A stretch of 64,000 nucleotides of DNA from Numida meleagris (Eukaryota > Chordata > Aves > Galliformes > Numididae): the NCBI RefSeq assembly GCF_002078875.1, contig NC_034410.1, positions 104,494,353 through 104,558,352 of the forward strand. Reading direction: 5' to 3'. Each line of letters opens with the position of its first letter. Within the stretch, counting starts at the first letter, position 1. The notes beneath the pieces are model-generated. The model worked only from the letters and a program-made list of their open reading frames with translations, was not told the origin of the DNA and made no database searches. The position numbers and the translations under genes are program-made. Below are positions 12,145-23,985 of the stretch, piece after piece.

Positions 12145-13925
12145 TCTTGGCACCTTAACTGCTGCATGCAGCTTTCTGCAGGCTTTGTATTGAGACCTGG
12201 ATTTCTTAGTGCCTTAAAAATGATACTGACTTGCACATGGTGTCTTCTTCAATAAGGACTGCGGCCAAGAAGCTAGCAAAGAAATCTGCGATTATTATAA
12301 AACACTGACGATGTTTTTGAAGTGGAACAATGAAAGATATATATCTTGTTTGCTATTTTTGTAACTATTTTGCTATGTATTTGCTGTTTTTACTATTGTG
12401 TTAGTGTAATAACACCATGTAACTACAGCTGCATAATTATGGGAAAGCAGAAGACTTCTAAAATCTAGTGATTGATAGCAAAGCACAAGTTAGGTTTCTG
12501 AGCTGCCGTTGAGTCTGTCTGCTGAACCCTCCTCCCCACCTCCCAAAGGGGCATCAGTCTCACCACATCTTCTGTCTGTTGCCTTGTGGGTCAGAGCAGC
12601 TCCCTTAAACTGCAGCAGAATTCACTCCAGTGAATTCATTGGAAACCTCTCTTTCCTGAGAAGAGTTGCCAAAGTCCTCTAGGCAGTGGTGTGTTGATCT
12701 CCTAGAGGGTTGGCACAATTTCAGGTTATCAGCACCTGTACATTAAGCAATCAGTACTTGTTCTCTTTAACCTCTGTGCTATTATACAAGTAGCAAAAAG
12801 AGCTCAGAACTGCTTTTTTTCTGTGGGTTTTTTGTTGATTTTTTTTTTTGTTGTTGTTTTAGTACTTCAGTGTAAAATTTCCATTACTTGGCATAGTTGT
12901 AGACTGACTTGGGAAAATAAGCATTTGCATCATAAAGATTTTTCACTGACTCTTAATTGGTCATTTAATAATGCATGAGAAACAGCCAGAACTTCAGCTT
13001 TAGAGACAGAGATCCAATCAATGGCTTCTGCTAGCAGAGTTTATGGCCCTTAGGAATCTGCTGGATCTGATTTATAAGTGCAGTTAATTGATTTTATTTC
13101 TATCCGTGAGTTCACGGATACAAGTAGAGTAATGAGGCCCAGTGCATGTTTTTGCAGTTGTGATGATTCCAGCCTCAGAACTGCGGTGGCCTCTGCAGTG
13201 CTGTGTAATGGCAGCTGTCATTAGCTCTAACTGGAAAATAGAAAAGCTTCCTGTAATTTTGCAACACTCGATGTCATTTTCTATTAAGTCTGTGTGGTTA
13301 GAGTACTGTACTGTTTGGCACTATGTATATATGCACATGTAAGTATTTATTTGTATGCAGTTTGAAACATTTTAAAGTGACTTTTATAGAAAAAAAAAAA
13401 GCACCAAAACCTGTCACACACTATTTATGTTTTATCAGAGTAGAAATGTATCAGATTAAACATTAGCACTGTGTGCCTCGTAACTGTAAAATCAGTGAGG
13501 TCATCATGTGGCAGTGCAAAGCCCATGGACCTGCAGAGCTTTCTGGTTGTCTCCATCTCTGCTGGAGTTTTCACGTCTCTGTAGGTTATGTCTTCCACTG
13601 TATTTTATTTGAGGGTTAAGGTAAAAGGAAGTTCAGACACATTAACGTAAGAAGTACGAACCGTGGCTGCGCTCATCGCGGTATGCATAAGTATGTTACA
13701 GTGGAGGATCAAGCAACTTGATGCACTTGCTTGGACCTGTTGTTTATTTATCCCTTAAACTTCATTTTTAAAGTACACATCTCTAGTTTTAAGCAAGCAA
13801 GCAGTTTTAAGTGGTAACCAGGTTTTTCTCTTGCAGTTAGAGGGAGTGAACTTACCTCTGATTTTTTAATGGAGAGCTTCTGTATTTTTATGCAATGTGA
13901 AATAAAGAACTCAACCGCACTTGTT
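12145..13925 (+). other. DSG2: DSG2 3'UTR (inferred)
   Basis: Non-coding sequence after the DSG2 stop, up to just beyond the AATAAA at 13901. The length of about 1.8 kb is plausible for this gene. It contains T-rich tracts (12814-12860) and a strong short hairpin at 13101-13120. The end is inferred from the poly(A) signal, not from a transcript. Confidence 0.6.
13901..13906 (+). terminator. Candidate DSG2 poly(A) signal AATAAA
   Basis: The first perfect AATAAA I noticed after the DSG2 stop codon in a suitable setting, followed 15-25 nt later by a T-rich stretch. A later AATAAA at about 16628 is a possible distal alternative. Confidence 0.55.
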
Positions 13926-16900
13926 CTATTCTTCATTCACTATTAAGACAACTACCTAGATGTAAGCAAGGACCTTTCCACTGGAAATACAACGGGTGGG
14001 TATAACTAGGTTTGGGATTTTCCAAATAGCTCGAATATCTTAAAGATATAATAATAGTTTCTTTCCTGCTAACTTACAAATTCTGAAGCGGGGGGAGGGA
14101 GGAAGCCAAACATTAATTCTGCCTGCTGCTTAAAAGCACTGAATTCTTTAAGTAAGACTTGCAAGCAAGATAAGAGCAGCCCCTACACAGATTTACTGGG
14201 CTTTTGAGTCATACTCTTCAAATTGATTTACACCTCCGGAGCACATGACATGCCAAAAGGTACTGACTGTTTTATAGCTGTTAAAACAGGCCCAGAAGGG
14301 GCTGTAACAGTCAGGAACATGTAGTGGAAATTCCAACTTCACAAAGTATTGTTTATTTTCAACTTCACTGGCTCAGTAATCTCCAGAGATGTGCTAGTGT
14401 TGCAACAAATCCATTAGAGTAGATTCATTGACTCCTGTGGCAAAAGATTACCGGTCAAAAGGAAAAACAAGTTTGTTACTAATAGTTAATTTTGCACGTT
14501 ATGTTGGGGTTAGGTGGAAGCATTCTTCTAAGAGCTTTTCACTTGTTTAGACTTCTACCTTTCTATAAGAAATTCCAGTATGTGAGGCAGATGGTACAGA
14601 AAGAGTTTAATTGCTGGTGCGTTAATATTGAATAGTGAAGACAAATAATACTTAGCACTTACTCAACATTTCATCCAAGGATCTTGAGTGACTTCATAAA
14701 TGAATCATTTTTTTCTGTCATTAATTGCTGTGACTGTGGAGAGCAGTGGCATTATGTCTGCCACATCTCATGCCCCTTAAGGGAAAACACACAAAAAAAC
14801 CAGCTACTTTCATCAACACTTCAGATGATATCAGCATGTGCTAGCGCTGGCAGAATATCCATCTGATAAAATGTATCTTTTAATGGAGCTGTGTTTTGCA
14901 CATGGTTGTGGGAGGAATGCACAGACCCAAGTTAATGGAAGTGCCTGGTTAGCATCCAACTAGCAGGTAACCCTGGGACTGGCCCTAGACACTTATCTTC
15001 TGGCTTCAAAAGGAAAAACGATGTCTGTAATTTTCTACCTAAAAATAACAGCATGGTTAGGCAAGGGCTGAAATACTGGAGTGACAGGGACTGTATCCAC
15101 ACTGTTCTGTAGAGAATTATGTTTCCTGCAAAACCTCACTGAGTACATCAGGCTTCGCAAGCATGACCCAGCATGCTGCAGCAAAAGCAGCAGGATTGCC
15201 AAGGAGGGCAAGTGGGGTGCTGGTCCCTAGCACCTACAAGAAAGCATTTCTGTGTGTGTGTGTGTATGGAGTCAGGCTGGGCTTTGGAAGACAGGGTGTT
15301 TCCTTCCAGCCTCCATTGTTTGCTGGGTGTTTGACCATCATCCACCATCAAAAGCTTAAAACTTTGTCGGGTTATCAGCAGTAAATCACTCAAAAAACAG
15401 AAATAATCAGCTGCTCTCCCTGGGAGGCTGGCCCTGCTGGGAAGTGTTTATGGCCTTGAAGAATCCCAGCAATGCGTCACTCCTGCAGCACTTTGGTAGC
15501 CAAGCTGCAGATGCTGGCTGTCCCCTTCACTGGCCCCTTCACCCTCCCAGTGGCCTCTGTGGTTACCCTGTGCTCAAAATGCAGTCACAAACATCTGCTC
15601 CTCCAGTGGAACCAACCTGGGTGGAAGGCCTGTCCACCTGGGCCTGGTCTGAGCTGCATTCCCCCAGCCTTGCCTCGCTCTGCCTGCACCCATCTCAGCA
15701 GGAGCCTGGTGGTAGGCTGGGGGACTGGGCCTTTTCTTCAGGGGTCTGAAAGCCCTGCTCCCCCAGCCTGGGATGTTCCACGTGAAGTGTCAAGGGAGAA
15801 CAGGGCAGTAGCCTCCTGAGGCAAAAGGAAGTGGCTTGGGGAGGTGGCACTGAGGAGAAATGGAAGTTCAGCTCTCTGCAGAGAGAACTACCACGCTGAA
15901 TTAAAAACCTGGGGTAGGGCCCGAGTTTCTGGATAAGCCATGCCCAGTGCTCCAGCCCTCCCATGAGAGCCTCCGCCAAGAAACAGCTACACAAACACAG
16001 CCCTCATCACCCTTTAATCACAGAGGTTTCAGTCTCCAGCTCCCAGTTTCACCAAGTGGCCTCACCACAGAGGCTGATGCTTCAGGCTCTGGAGCAGGTA
16101 CAGGTGGTGGTGTCCGCAGCACGTCCTATTGCTCAGCCTGTTGGCAGCTGAAAATCAAACTCAGGAAGACTCTCCCAAGAGGAGAACAGATGGCAATACA
16201 GGCTGTGCTGCTGCACCCAACAGGGGCATTTATGTTCTGAAGCTGCTGCACAGAGTGGTGACACGTCCACAGCTCTCTGCTGCCTCCCCTCCAAGAAGGA
16301 CAACTCCTCAAGTGCTAGAGGTCAGAGTGCTTTTGCGCTCTGAGACTATATGAACAAAAGCTGTACCAGTGTTTGGTAGCAGAGGCCACCTCCCACACTG
16401 CACTATGTCTTTATTTCTGCAGCCAGAGAAAATACCAGAGTAGGCAAAGCCACAAATGTAATTTTGAAGAAGCGCAGGGCTGGGTTTCTGCTCCCCTACT
16501 GCATGAGTGGAATCTGTGGGGAGGTTATCCTCCTCTTTATAGGTCTCCATTCATGCAGCTATTGAGGTTGTAATGAAAGGACTGTCAGGGTAGGGGCCAT
16601 GGCAGAAAATTGGGTTTTTATTTAATATTAATAAAGTTTTTGATTTGCCACAGACTGAAGGGGACTTTCACAGTTACCTTGCATTAACTGGGGAAGCCCA
16701 GGAAAAGAGAGATTTGCAATGTTCAGGTGTTATAGTTAAGTCATTACTCTCTTTTAGTTACTGAAGTATGTGTAACAAGTGATTGCATTGGTATTAAAAT
16801 TCCCCTGAAACACATTTCCTTGGGATATATAACAAAAAGTGTCCAGTGGAATGGCGGGAATGTCTCCAGAAGGTGCTGGGATCATTTTGGGGGAGAGAAG

Positions 16901-19900
16901 TGCCCGACCAACAGCTACTTCTGCAGGGTACTGGGGGTGGGAAAGTTTATAACCCCTCCTACACCAGCACCACACTGGTTTCTGACCTATGATTCAGCTG
17001 TTTCATCAGATTATTTCTTTTTGATCTGTTATCTCTAGCAAATAAAACTCAGAGACGAGTTATCTCCTCCTGGGGATTAAGTAATAAACATGATTGATTT
17101 TCTAGCTAATGATTATCCCAGATATTTGGTCTCTTGCAGGCCTTGAAATTAGCCTCCTTAGACTGCCAGCCTGCTGGGAGCAGGGTGGGGGGCGTGGGCT
17201 GGTGGGGAACATGGAGCAGGTGGCAGCAGCGTGGTTCCAGCAAGGTGGGACTGTGCCCCAGACCATGCAGAGGCAGAGCAGCAGGGTTGGCACATAGGCC
17301 TGGATGCAATGGGCTCCAGGTGCAGCCTCCTGCCATCGCTGCCTTCTGCGAGGGCCCACACAAGTCAGGTTGCTGCCTTCCTCACTTCCCTTTACTTCTG
17401 CAGTTTTGAAAAAACTCCCAGCATTGTCTCTCTAATGTGACCCAGATTATTTGTTTAATCTGCAAACATTACCATTTGCCCCTTTCTTCTTTTCTTGATA
17501 CAAAAAGAAAAAGCAGAGCAAGGAATCCTGTACTTATGGCATTAGGTTTTAAATGGAGCCAAATCACATCTCCCAGATGATGAATTGTACCTGATGTAAC
17601 TCTCATCTGACAGCACAGCTCATGCTGGCAGGGAGAGATCATCTCTCTGTGAAAGGGCACCCACCCTTTTGTCATTTATCATCCTGTGATACACCCAGCA
17701 CTTTGTCCTTCTGCCAGCAAGCTTGACTTGTGCAACAACAGGAAAAACAGAAGGCTTCTCAAAGTCTTGAATCTGGGCCCCAGACAGATACTGCCATAAC
17801 AACAGGGACATTAAAGACAGGGACTTTCTTCTTGTCTATCCATCCTACCTTCATGTTTTTCCTGTGAACAAGATATGTGCAACCTGAAATATGGATCCCT
17901 AGAAATATTGGATTTTCCATACTGCTGCTAAGTTGGAGAGGGGCTATTTCTCCTCCCCATACTCTGCTCAGCAGGAATAAATTTTTTAGTATAAAGAAAA
18001 TCATAACTGTTTAAAGTTCTTGAGGTTTTTCAGGCATCTCATCAAACAAACATGCAAATCAGACTGAACATCAGGTGGCTAAGTGTGGCAGCCCCCTTAC
18101 TCACCTTTCTTCAGCGTAGAAACCACACTAATGAGTACTGCTCATGGAATCTCTCATTGAGCTTTCTGTGCTCTAGACAAACAGCAGTAGCTGGAGCAGA
18201 TAAACACACTGGAGCAGGTAAAGAGCTGGAGCAGTTCTCAAGGACACATCCTAACCAAGAGCTGGAGGATCACTCTGACACTCCTGTTTTTTGAATTAAG
18301 GAGCACCTAAATATTTTATACCATGTGAAACAAGTCCAGGCAGAGTGACCTTACAGCATCCCTACAGCTCTTAGGATGTTCTCGTCAAAGAGAGCAAAGA
18401 TGGTGGGACTGAACAAAGGTCTTTCCTCACATGAAGATTTCCCTTATGACTTGAATAGAGGCAACCACCATTATAAATTCTGCTCAGTTTTCTGGCTCGC
18501 TCTGTTCATGTTACTCTATAAAATAATTAGTTTGAAGTAGTTGCAGAGAGACACTCAGAATCATCTTGTTGGAGACATATAGTTTAAAAAAAAAAAAAAG
18601 CTGCCTTTAAGTCCTCATTCTTTCCAGTTATGCCCTCCTCCTTTCAAATCCAATAAAATCCCTGCAAAGTCTAAAAGTGGTTGAGCACCTGTTGAGCATA
18701 AAACCCCATGGTATTAGGTGCTGAGAATGCAGCCGCAGAAAAACTGGCCTCTTAATTTTTCCAGGCCACTGGAGACATGCAGGTAGCTCTCCAGTGATAA
18801 GGAAGTATTTTAGAGGAGATGTTTAAGCACATATTCCGCTAACAAATCTTGAGCATTCAGTGTTCCCTATACCCTGCACACAAGGGATGTTTCAGTGTAT
18901 TATCTACCAAAGTCCCTACTATTTTACTGTGATCTTCTTCCTACAAATACCACTGGTGACTTTCTAGTGCAGGCTGGCAATCCCACAGTGGCAAATGCAA
19001 AAAGAAGAGTAGAACATGATGCTGCTCTACAGTGTCTTCCCTTATTTTCCAAGCATCTTATTCAGGTCTTTCACTGAAAAAAAAAGTATTTTGCCATACG
19101 ATAAAAGAAAACACTTTTGAAGGACATGACTGGAATAGAAACACACCTGAGGGGACTGGTGTTAGGAGTAAGTTACAGCCTACCCAAGAAAACAGCTTGG
19201 GGTAGGAAGCTTCGGAGTAGTGATGTCCTCTGTAAACATGATTTTATGCTCCTACAGGTTGACTGATTGCATCAGCTGAAGTTTGGGATTAATGGAGAAG
19301 GACATTACGACAATAAGTGATGGCATGGAAGAAGGACAGAAGCTATTCTTTTAAAAATTATTTCTGGAAGGGAATGTGCTGAATGCACCTCTAAATCTGA
19401 GTGTACACAACTATCATCTGCTGTGTGTTAGAGAGAAAAAGACATTCTGTGAGGAATGTGTGCTGCCCTGGGAGGAATTTCTATCACAAATAACAGCATT
19501 TAGAGCAAGTGGGACTCACTGCAGAGAGAGCCTCCTCTGGAAGGCCCCCTGGCTCAGACAACTCTTTCTTTCTCTCCTACATATACCTTTTCCTGCTGTG
19601 CTCTAAAGCAGATTAAGGGATCAAGAAGAATTGCAATGCTCCCCTGTGCCGTCCCCTTGTCCAGCGGGCTCTGTGCTGCTTTGTTTAGAGGAGTTTGACA
19701 GCCTGAGCTATCCGAGTGCATTAGGTTTGTTTGTGGAGCATTAGGAAAGAGATCCAGGCTTTCAGAGGGAAGGGAAACTGCCTTCAGCATTTCTTTTTCT
19801 TTTTTTTTTTATTTTTTCCACCTTGGTGACTGTACAATTCTTCGTTTTTATGGCCAGCTCAGTCTGACACAACAGATAAGCTTCTGAATCACAGGAACAA

Positions 19901-21049
19901 AGGAATGCGTGGCATTTTCCCTGGTATAATTGAAAAAAGAATTGGTTTGTTACATTTATTACCAGTGGATGAGCAGCTACTTCCTTAGAAACACCAACAG
20001 CTTACCATATTTCTTGAAACAGAACCATTAACACCATTCATTCTGGACAGAAAAGCAAGGAGCCCAAACCCAAGGGAAAAGGCCCTGAAGCCCAGAGCTG
20101 GTGTCCAGCCTCCGGGCATGAAGCAGAGCCCATCACACCCCCAGCTCCCGCCTGTCCCGGCAGAAAGATGGAAGAAAAGGCATTTCCCTGAGCAAAACTA
20201 ATGGATGGAGCCGGAGGCCTGAGGGGCCTCCGAACAGCAGGTGGCAGCCTGCTGCTGCTGCTGCTGCTGCATGCCCTGCACCTCCCTGCAGGCGAAATGC
20301 TGCGTGGCAACAGCCTGGGAGAGGGTCAGCCAGACTACTGGGGTACATACGCAGATTTTTGGTTCAGTCAGAAGGAAAGCTTAGACTGGCATTGAAATGG
20401 AACCAGCCGTGCTCAATAAGACCCAAGGGAATAAAGAACAAGCTCCTGGACTGCAATATAGCCACTGCTTTCTTGTATTCCATTTTGTGGAGGTAGCCGC
20501 GAAGAATGATTTCCCACCTTTGTCGTTGATCTCTTAAACAAGACATTCTCTGGAAACACACCACTATTTTTTGTTCTCAAAGCGCAAATCCCTTAGGATG
20601 GACTTGTGGCATTTTTCTTTCAGAAATTATGAGATTTTCTGTAGTGAAAAGAAAACCAAAGCTCAATCTGATGTATGGAATTGCAGCTGACAAACACAGC
20701 CCTAGGGGAGCGGAGAGTTTTCTTACTGTGCCTATCATCAAGTAATGCCAGAGCAAAGACTCCAGCAGGAGCTCTCCATCCCCCCTTTCTTCTCTCTTTT
20801 TCCTCTCGACTTTGCATGGCTATACACTGAGGCAGCACTACAATGTGCTGGGCTTATCCAGGCAATCAGCAAAGCTACAGGTGGAAAAAAAAAAGACTTC
20901 TGAGCATCCCTGGTCACAGTGTGATGGTTTCTGTATGACTCTCACCCTAGCTTGAAAGGAACAACTCATCAGTGACACCTTTAGAAAAGAGCCCTATTGT
21001 GGTCCATAAGGGTACGGACCCTTGCTTCATCATGGTTTACTTCATATTT
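13926..21049. other. Intergenic DNA between DSG2 and the CR1 cluster
   Basis: No supported gene. Base composition varies, with more G+C at about 15.4-16.4 kb and 17.1-17.4 kb, where overlapping short ORFs in several frames resemble nothing I know. It contains a (TG)8 run at 15251-15266 and an isolated signal-peptide-like ORF at 20201-20395 (see findings). Confidence 0.6.
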
Positions 21050-21705
21050 TCATAGAATCATAGAATCATAGAATGGCCTGTGTTCAAAAGGACCTCAAAG
21101 ATCATCGAGTCTCAACCCTCCTGCCAAGTGCAGGGTCGCCAACCTCCAGACCAGGCTGCCCAGAGCCACGTCCAGCCTGGCCTTGAACGCCTCCAGGGAC
21201 GGGGCATCCACAGCCTCCCTGGGCAACCTGTTCCAGTGCGTCACCACCCTCTGAGTGAAAAACTTCCTCCTAACATCTAACCTAAATCTCCCCTGTCTCA
21301 GCTTAAAACCATTCCCCCTTGTCCTATCACTATCTACCCTCACAAACAATCGATCCCCCTCCTGTTTATACGCTCCCTTCAAGTATTGGAAGGCCACAAT
21401 GAGGTCTCCCCAGAGCCTTCTCTTCTCCAAACTAAACAAGCCCAGTTCCCTCAATCTTTCCTCATAGGAGAGGTGCTCCAGCCCTCTGATCACCTTGGTG
21501 GCCCTCCTCTGAACTCGTTCTAAGAGCTCCACGTCCTTCTTGTGCTGGACACAGTACTCCAGATGGGGCCTCACAAGAGCCGAGCAGAGGGGGACAACCA
21601 CCTCCCTCTCCCTGCTGACCACTCCCCTTTTAATGCAGCCCAGAACATAGTTGGCCTTCTGGGCTGCCAGCGCACACTCATTTTCCTCTCTATCTAGGAA
21701 AAGGC
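21050..21705 (-). mobile_element. CR1 LINE, 5'-truncated
   Basis: The left end carries the tandem octamer tail typical of CR1 3' ends (CATAGAAT repeated) followed by GGCCTG. Read on the minus strand, 21622-21095 encodes the C-terminal part of the CR1 reverse-transcriptase ORF ([60 protein letters not shown]). No intact reverse-transcriptase core is present, so the copy cannot move by itself. It is the least decayed CR1 in the window. Confidence 0.93.
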
Positions 21706-21825
21706 ACCAAGATGGTCTGGCCCTTCCTTTTCCTTCAGAGCAAAGCTGAGTCTGTGATGAAAAACAGGTGAAACTTGCCTTAAGCTGGAGTTCTATGTTT
21801 AATCATGGCAGGCATATCGAGAAAT

Positions 21826-22058
21826 TACAAGGTCAGGGACAGTGCTTGGGGGACACTGGTGGATGGGAAGCTGGACATGAGTCAGCAATGTGTTCTCACA
21901 GCCCAGAAAGCCAACTGTGTCCTGGGCTGCATCAAAAGTAGTGTGGTGAGCAGGGCGAGGGAGGTGATCCTGCCCCTCTACTCTGTGCTAGTGAGGCCTC
22001 ACCTGGCATACTGCGTCCAAATGTGGAGTCCTCAGTATAGGAGAGACATGGATTTATA
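21826..22058 (+). mobile_element. CR1 LINE fragment, left half of an interrupted copy
   Basis: Plus-strand CR1 sequence ([35 protein letters not shown]) that stops abruptly at 22058, where an oppositely oriented CR1 begins. The matching continuation resumes at about 23036. Confidence 0.85.
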
Positions 22059-23030
22059 GAATCATAGAATCAGCAAGGTTGGAAAAGCCTTCTAAGATCA
22101 TCTAGTCCAGCCATCCACCTGCCGCCAACGTTGCCCACTAAACCATGTTCCTTAGTACCACATCTGCATCTTTCTTGAATACCTCCAGGTACCATGACTC
22201 CACCACCTCCATGGGGAGCCCATTCCAGTGCCTGACCACTCTTTGGGAGAAAAAGCTTTTCCTAGTATCCAACCTGAACCTCCCCTGGCACAACTTGAGG
22301 CCATTCCCTCTCATCCTATTGCTAGTTACCCGGGAGAGGAGGCTGACCACCACCTTGTCCCAGCCTCCTTTTAGAGATTTACAGAGAGTAATAAAGTCTC
22401 CCATGAGCCTCCTCTTCTCCAGGCTAAACAATTCCAGTTCTCTCAGCTGCTCCTCATAAGAACTGTGTTCTAGACCCCTCACCAGCTTTGTTGCCCTTCT
22501 CTGGACATGCTCCAGAGCCTCAGTGTCTTTCTTGTAGTGAGGGGCCCAGAACTGAACACAGTACTCAATATGCAGACTCAGACCAAAGCTGAGTACAGAG
22601 GGATGATCAGCTCCCTACTACGCTATTTCTGATACAAGCCAGGATGTCACTGGCCTTCTTGGCCACCCAGGCACACTGCTGGTTCATGTTCAGCCGAGCA
22701 TCCACCAACACCCCCAGACCCTTTTCCTCTGCACAGTCTTCCAGCCACTCTAACCCAAGCCTGTAGCATTGCATGGGGTTTTTGTGGCCAAAGTGCAGGA
22801 GTCAGCATTTGGTCTTGCTGAACTTCATCTCACTGGCCTCAGCCCGTGATCCAGCCTGTCCAGATCCTTCTGTAGGGCCTTTCTACCCTCAAGCAGATCG
22901 CCATTTTCTCCCAACTTGGTGTCATCTGCACACCTACTGGGGGTGCATTCAATCCTCTCACTCAGATCATCAATAAAGAGATAAAACAGGACAGGCTCCA
23001 ATACCGACCTCTGGGGAACACTATTCATGA
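22059..23030 (-). mobile_element. CR1 LINE inserted into an older CR1
   Basis: Starts with the CR1 3' tail (TAGAATCATAGAATCAG) and runs on the minus strand through the [15 protein letters not shown] block into the reverse-transcriptase region. There YLFIDDL and [12 protein letters not shown] are still readable at about 22880-23010. It reaches further 5' than the other copies here but has stops and frame breaks. Confidence 0.88.
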
Positions 23031-23035
23031 CCATA

Positions 23036-23505
23036 TGCCAGGTGGACCTGCCAGAGTGCCTCCAGAGGAGTGCTGAAAAAATGATCCAAGGGGTGGAATG
23101 TCTCCTGTACGAGGACAGGCTGAGAGCTTGGGCTGTTCAGCCTGGAGAAGAGAAGGCTCCGGGAAGAACTGAAAGCAGCCTTTCAGTATCTAAAGGGGGG
23201 CTACAGGAAGGAAGGGGTCAGACTCTTCAGCAAGGTCTGTTGTGTTAGGACAAGGGGAAATGGTTTCAAACTAAAAGAGAGGAGATTTAGACTGGATATA
23301 AGTTAGACATTTTTTGCAATAAGTTTGCTGAGGCACTGGAACAGGCTGCCTGCCCAGAGAGGTGTCCTGGAGGCACTCAAGGTCAGGCTGGATGGGGCTC
23401 TGAGAAACCAGATCTAGCTGTAGGTGTGCCTGCTCACTGCAGCAGAGTTTAACTAGATGGCCTTTTAGGGTACTTTCCAGATCAAATGAGTCTATGATTC
23501 TGTTA
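23036..23505 (+). mobile_element. CR1 LINE fragment, right half of an interrupted copy
   Basis: Plus-strand continuation of the copy at 21826-22058. It opens with the segment encoding a decayed CR1 block before the GAGGACAGGCTGAGAG region and ends with CTATGATTCTGT, the CR1 3' tail. Confidence 0.85.
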
Positions 23506-23544
23506 TTACTCATCCTGTCGAAACTGGGTATTCTGAAAAATAGT

Positions 23545-23985
23545 GGGCTGCAGTGATCTAAGTCATTTCCCTTATGAGGACAGGCTGAGAGAGCTGGGGC
23601 TCTTCAGCCTGGAGAAGAGAAGGCTCCAAAAAGACCTTGTAGCAGCCTTTCAGTACCTGAAGGGGGCCTACAGGAAAGCTGGGGAGGGACTTTTTATAAG
23701 GGCATGTAGTGACAGGACGAGGTGAAATGGTTTTAAACTGGAAGAGGGAAGATTTAGACTAGATATTAGGAATAAATTCTTTACTGTGAGGGTGGCAAGA
23801 CACTGGAACAGGTTTCCCAGGGAGGTTGCGGATGCCCCCTCCCTGGAATCATTCAAGGCCAGGCTGGATGGGGCTTTGAGCAACCTGGTCTAGAAGGAGG
23901 TGTCCCTGCCTGTAGCAGAGAGGTTGGAACTAGATGATCTTAAAGGTCCCTTCCAACCCAAACCATTCTGTGATTCTATGATTTA
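23545..23985 (+). mobile_element. CR1 LINE fragment
   Basis: A separate plus-strand 3' fragment that begins again at the decayed [18 protein letters not shown] block and ends in CCATTCTGTGATTCTATGAT at 23984. Lying after the tail of the previous copy, it is an independent insertion rather than part of it. Confidence 0.88.

Noticed and set aside
11923..12153. Minus-strand ORFs opposite the last DSG2 exon
   Set aside because: They are shadows of the DSG2 repeat-domain coding sequence.
15444..15819. Overlapping ORFs of 101 and 115 codons in a G+C-richer patch
   Set aside because: Two frames and the opposite strand are all open, as expected from composition. There is no domain, signal or neighbouring exon support.
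21095..21622. 175-codon minus-strand ORF as a host gene
   Set aside because: It reads as the C-terminal part of the CR1 LINE polyprotein and ends in the CR1 tail.
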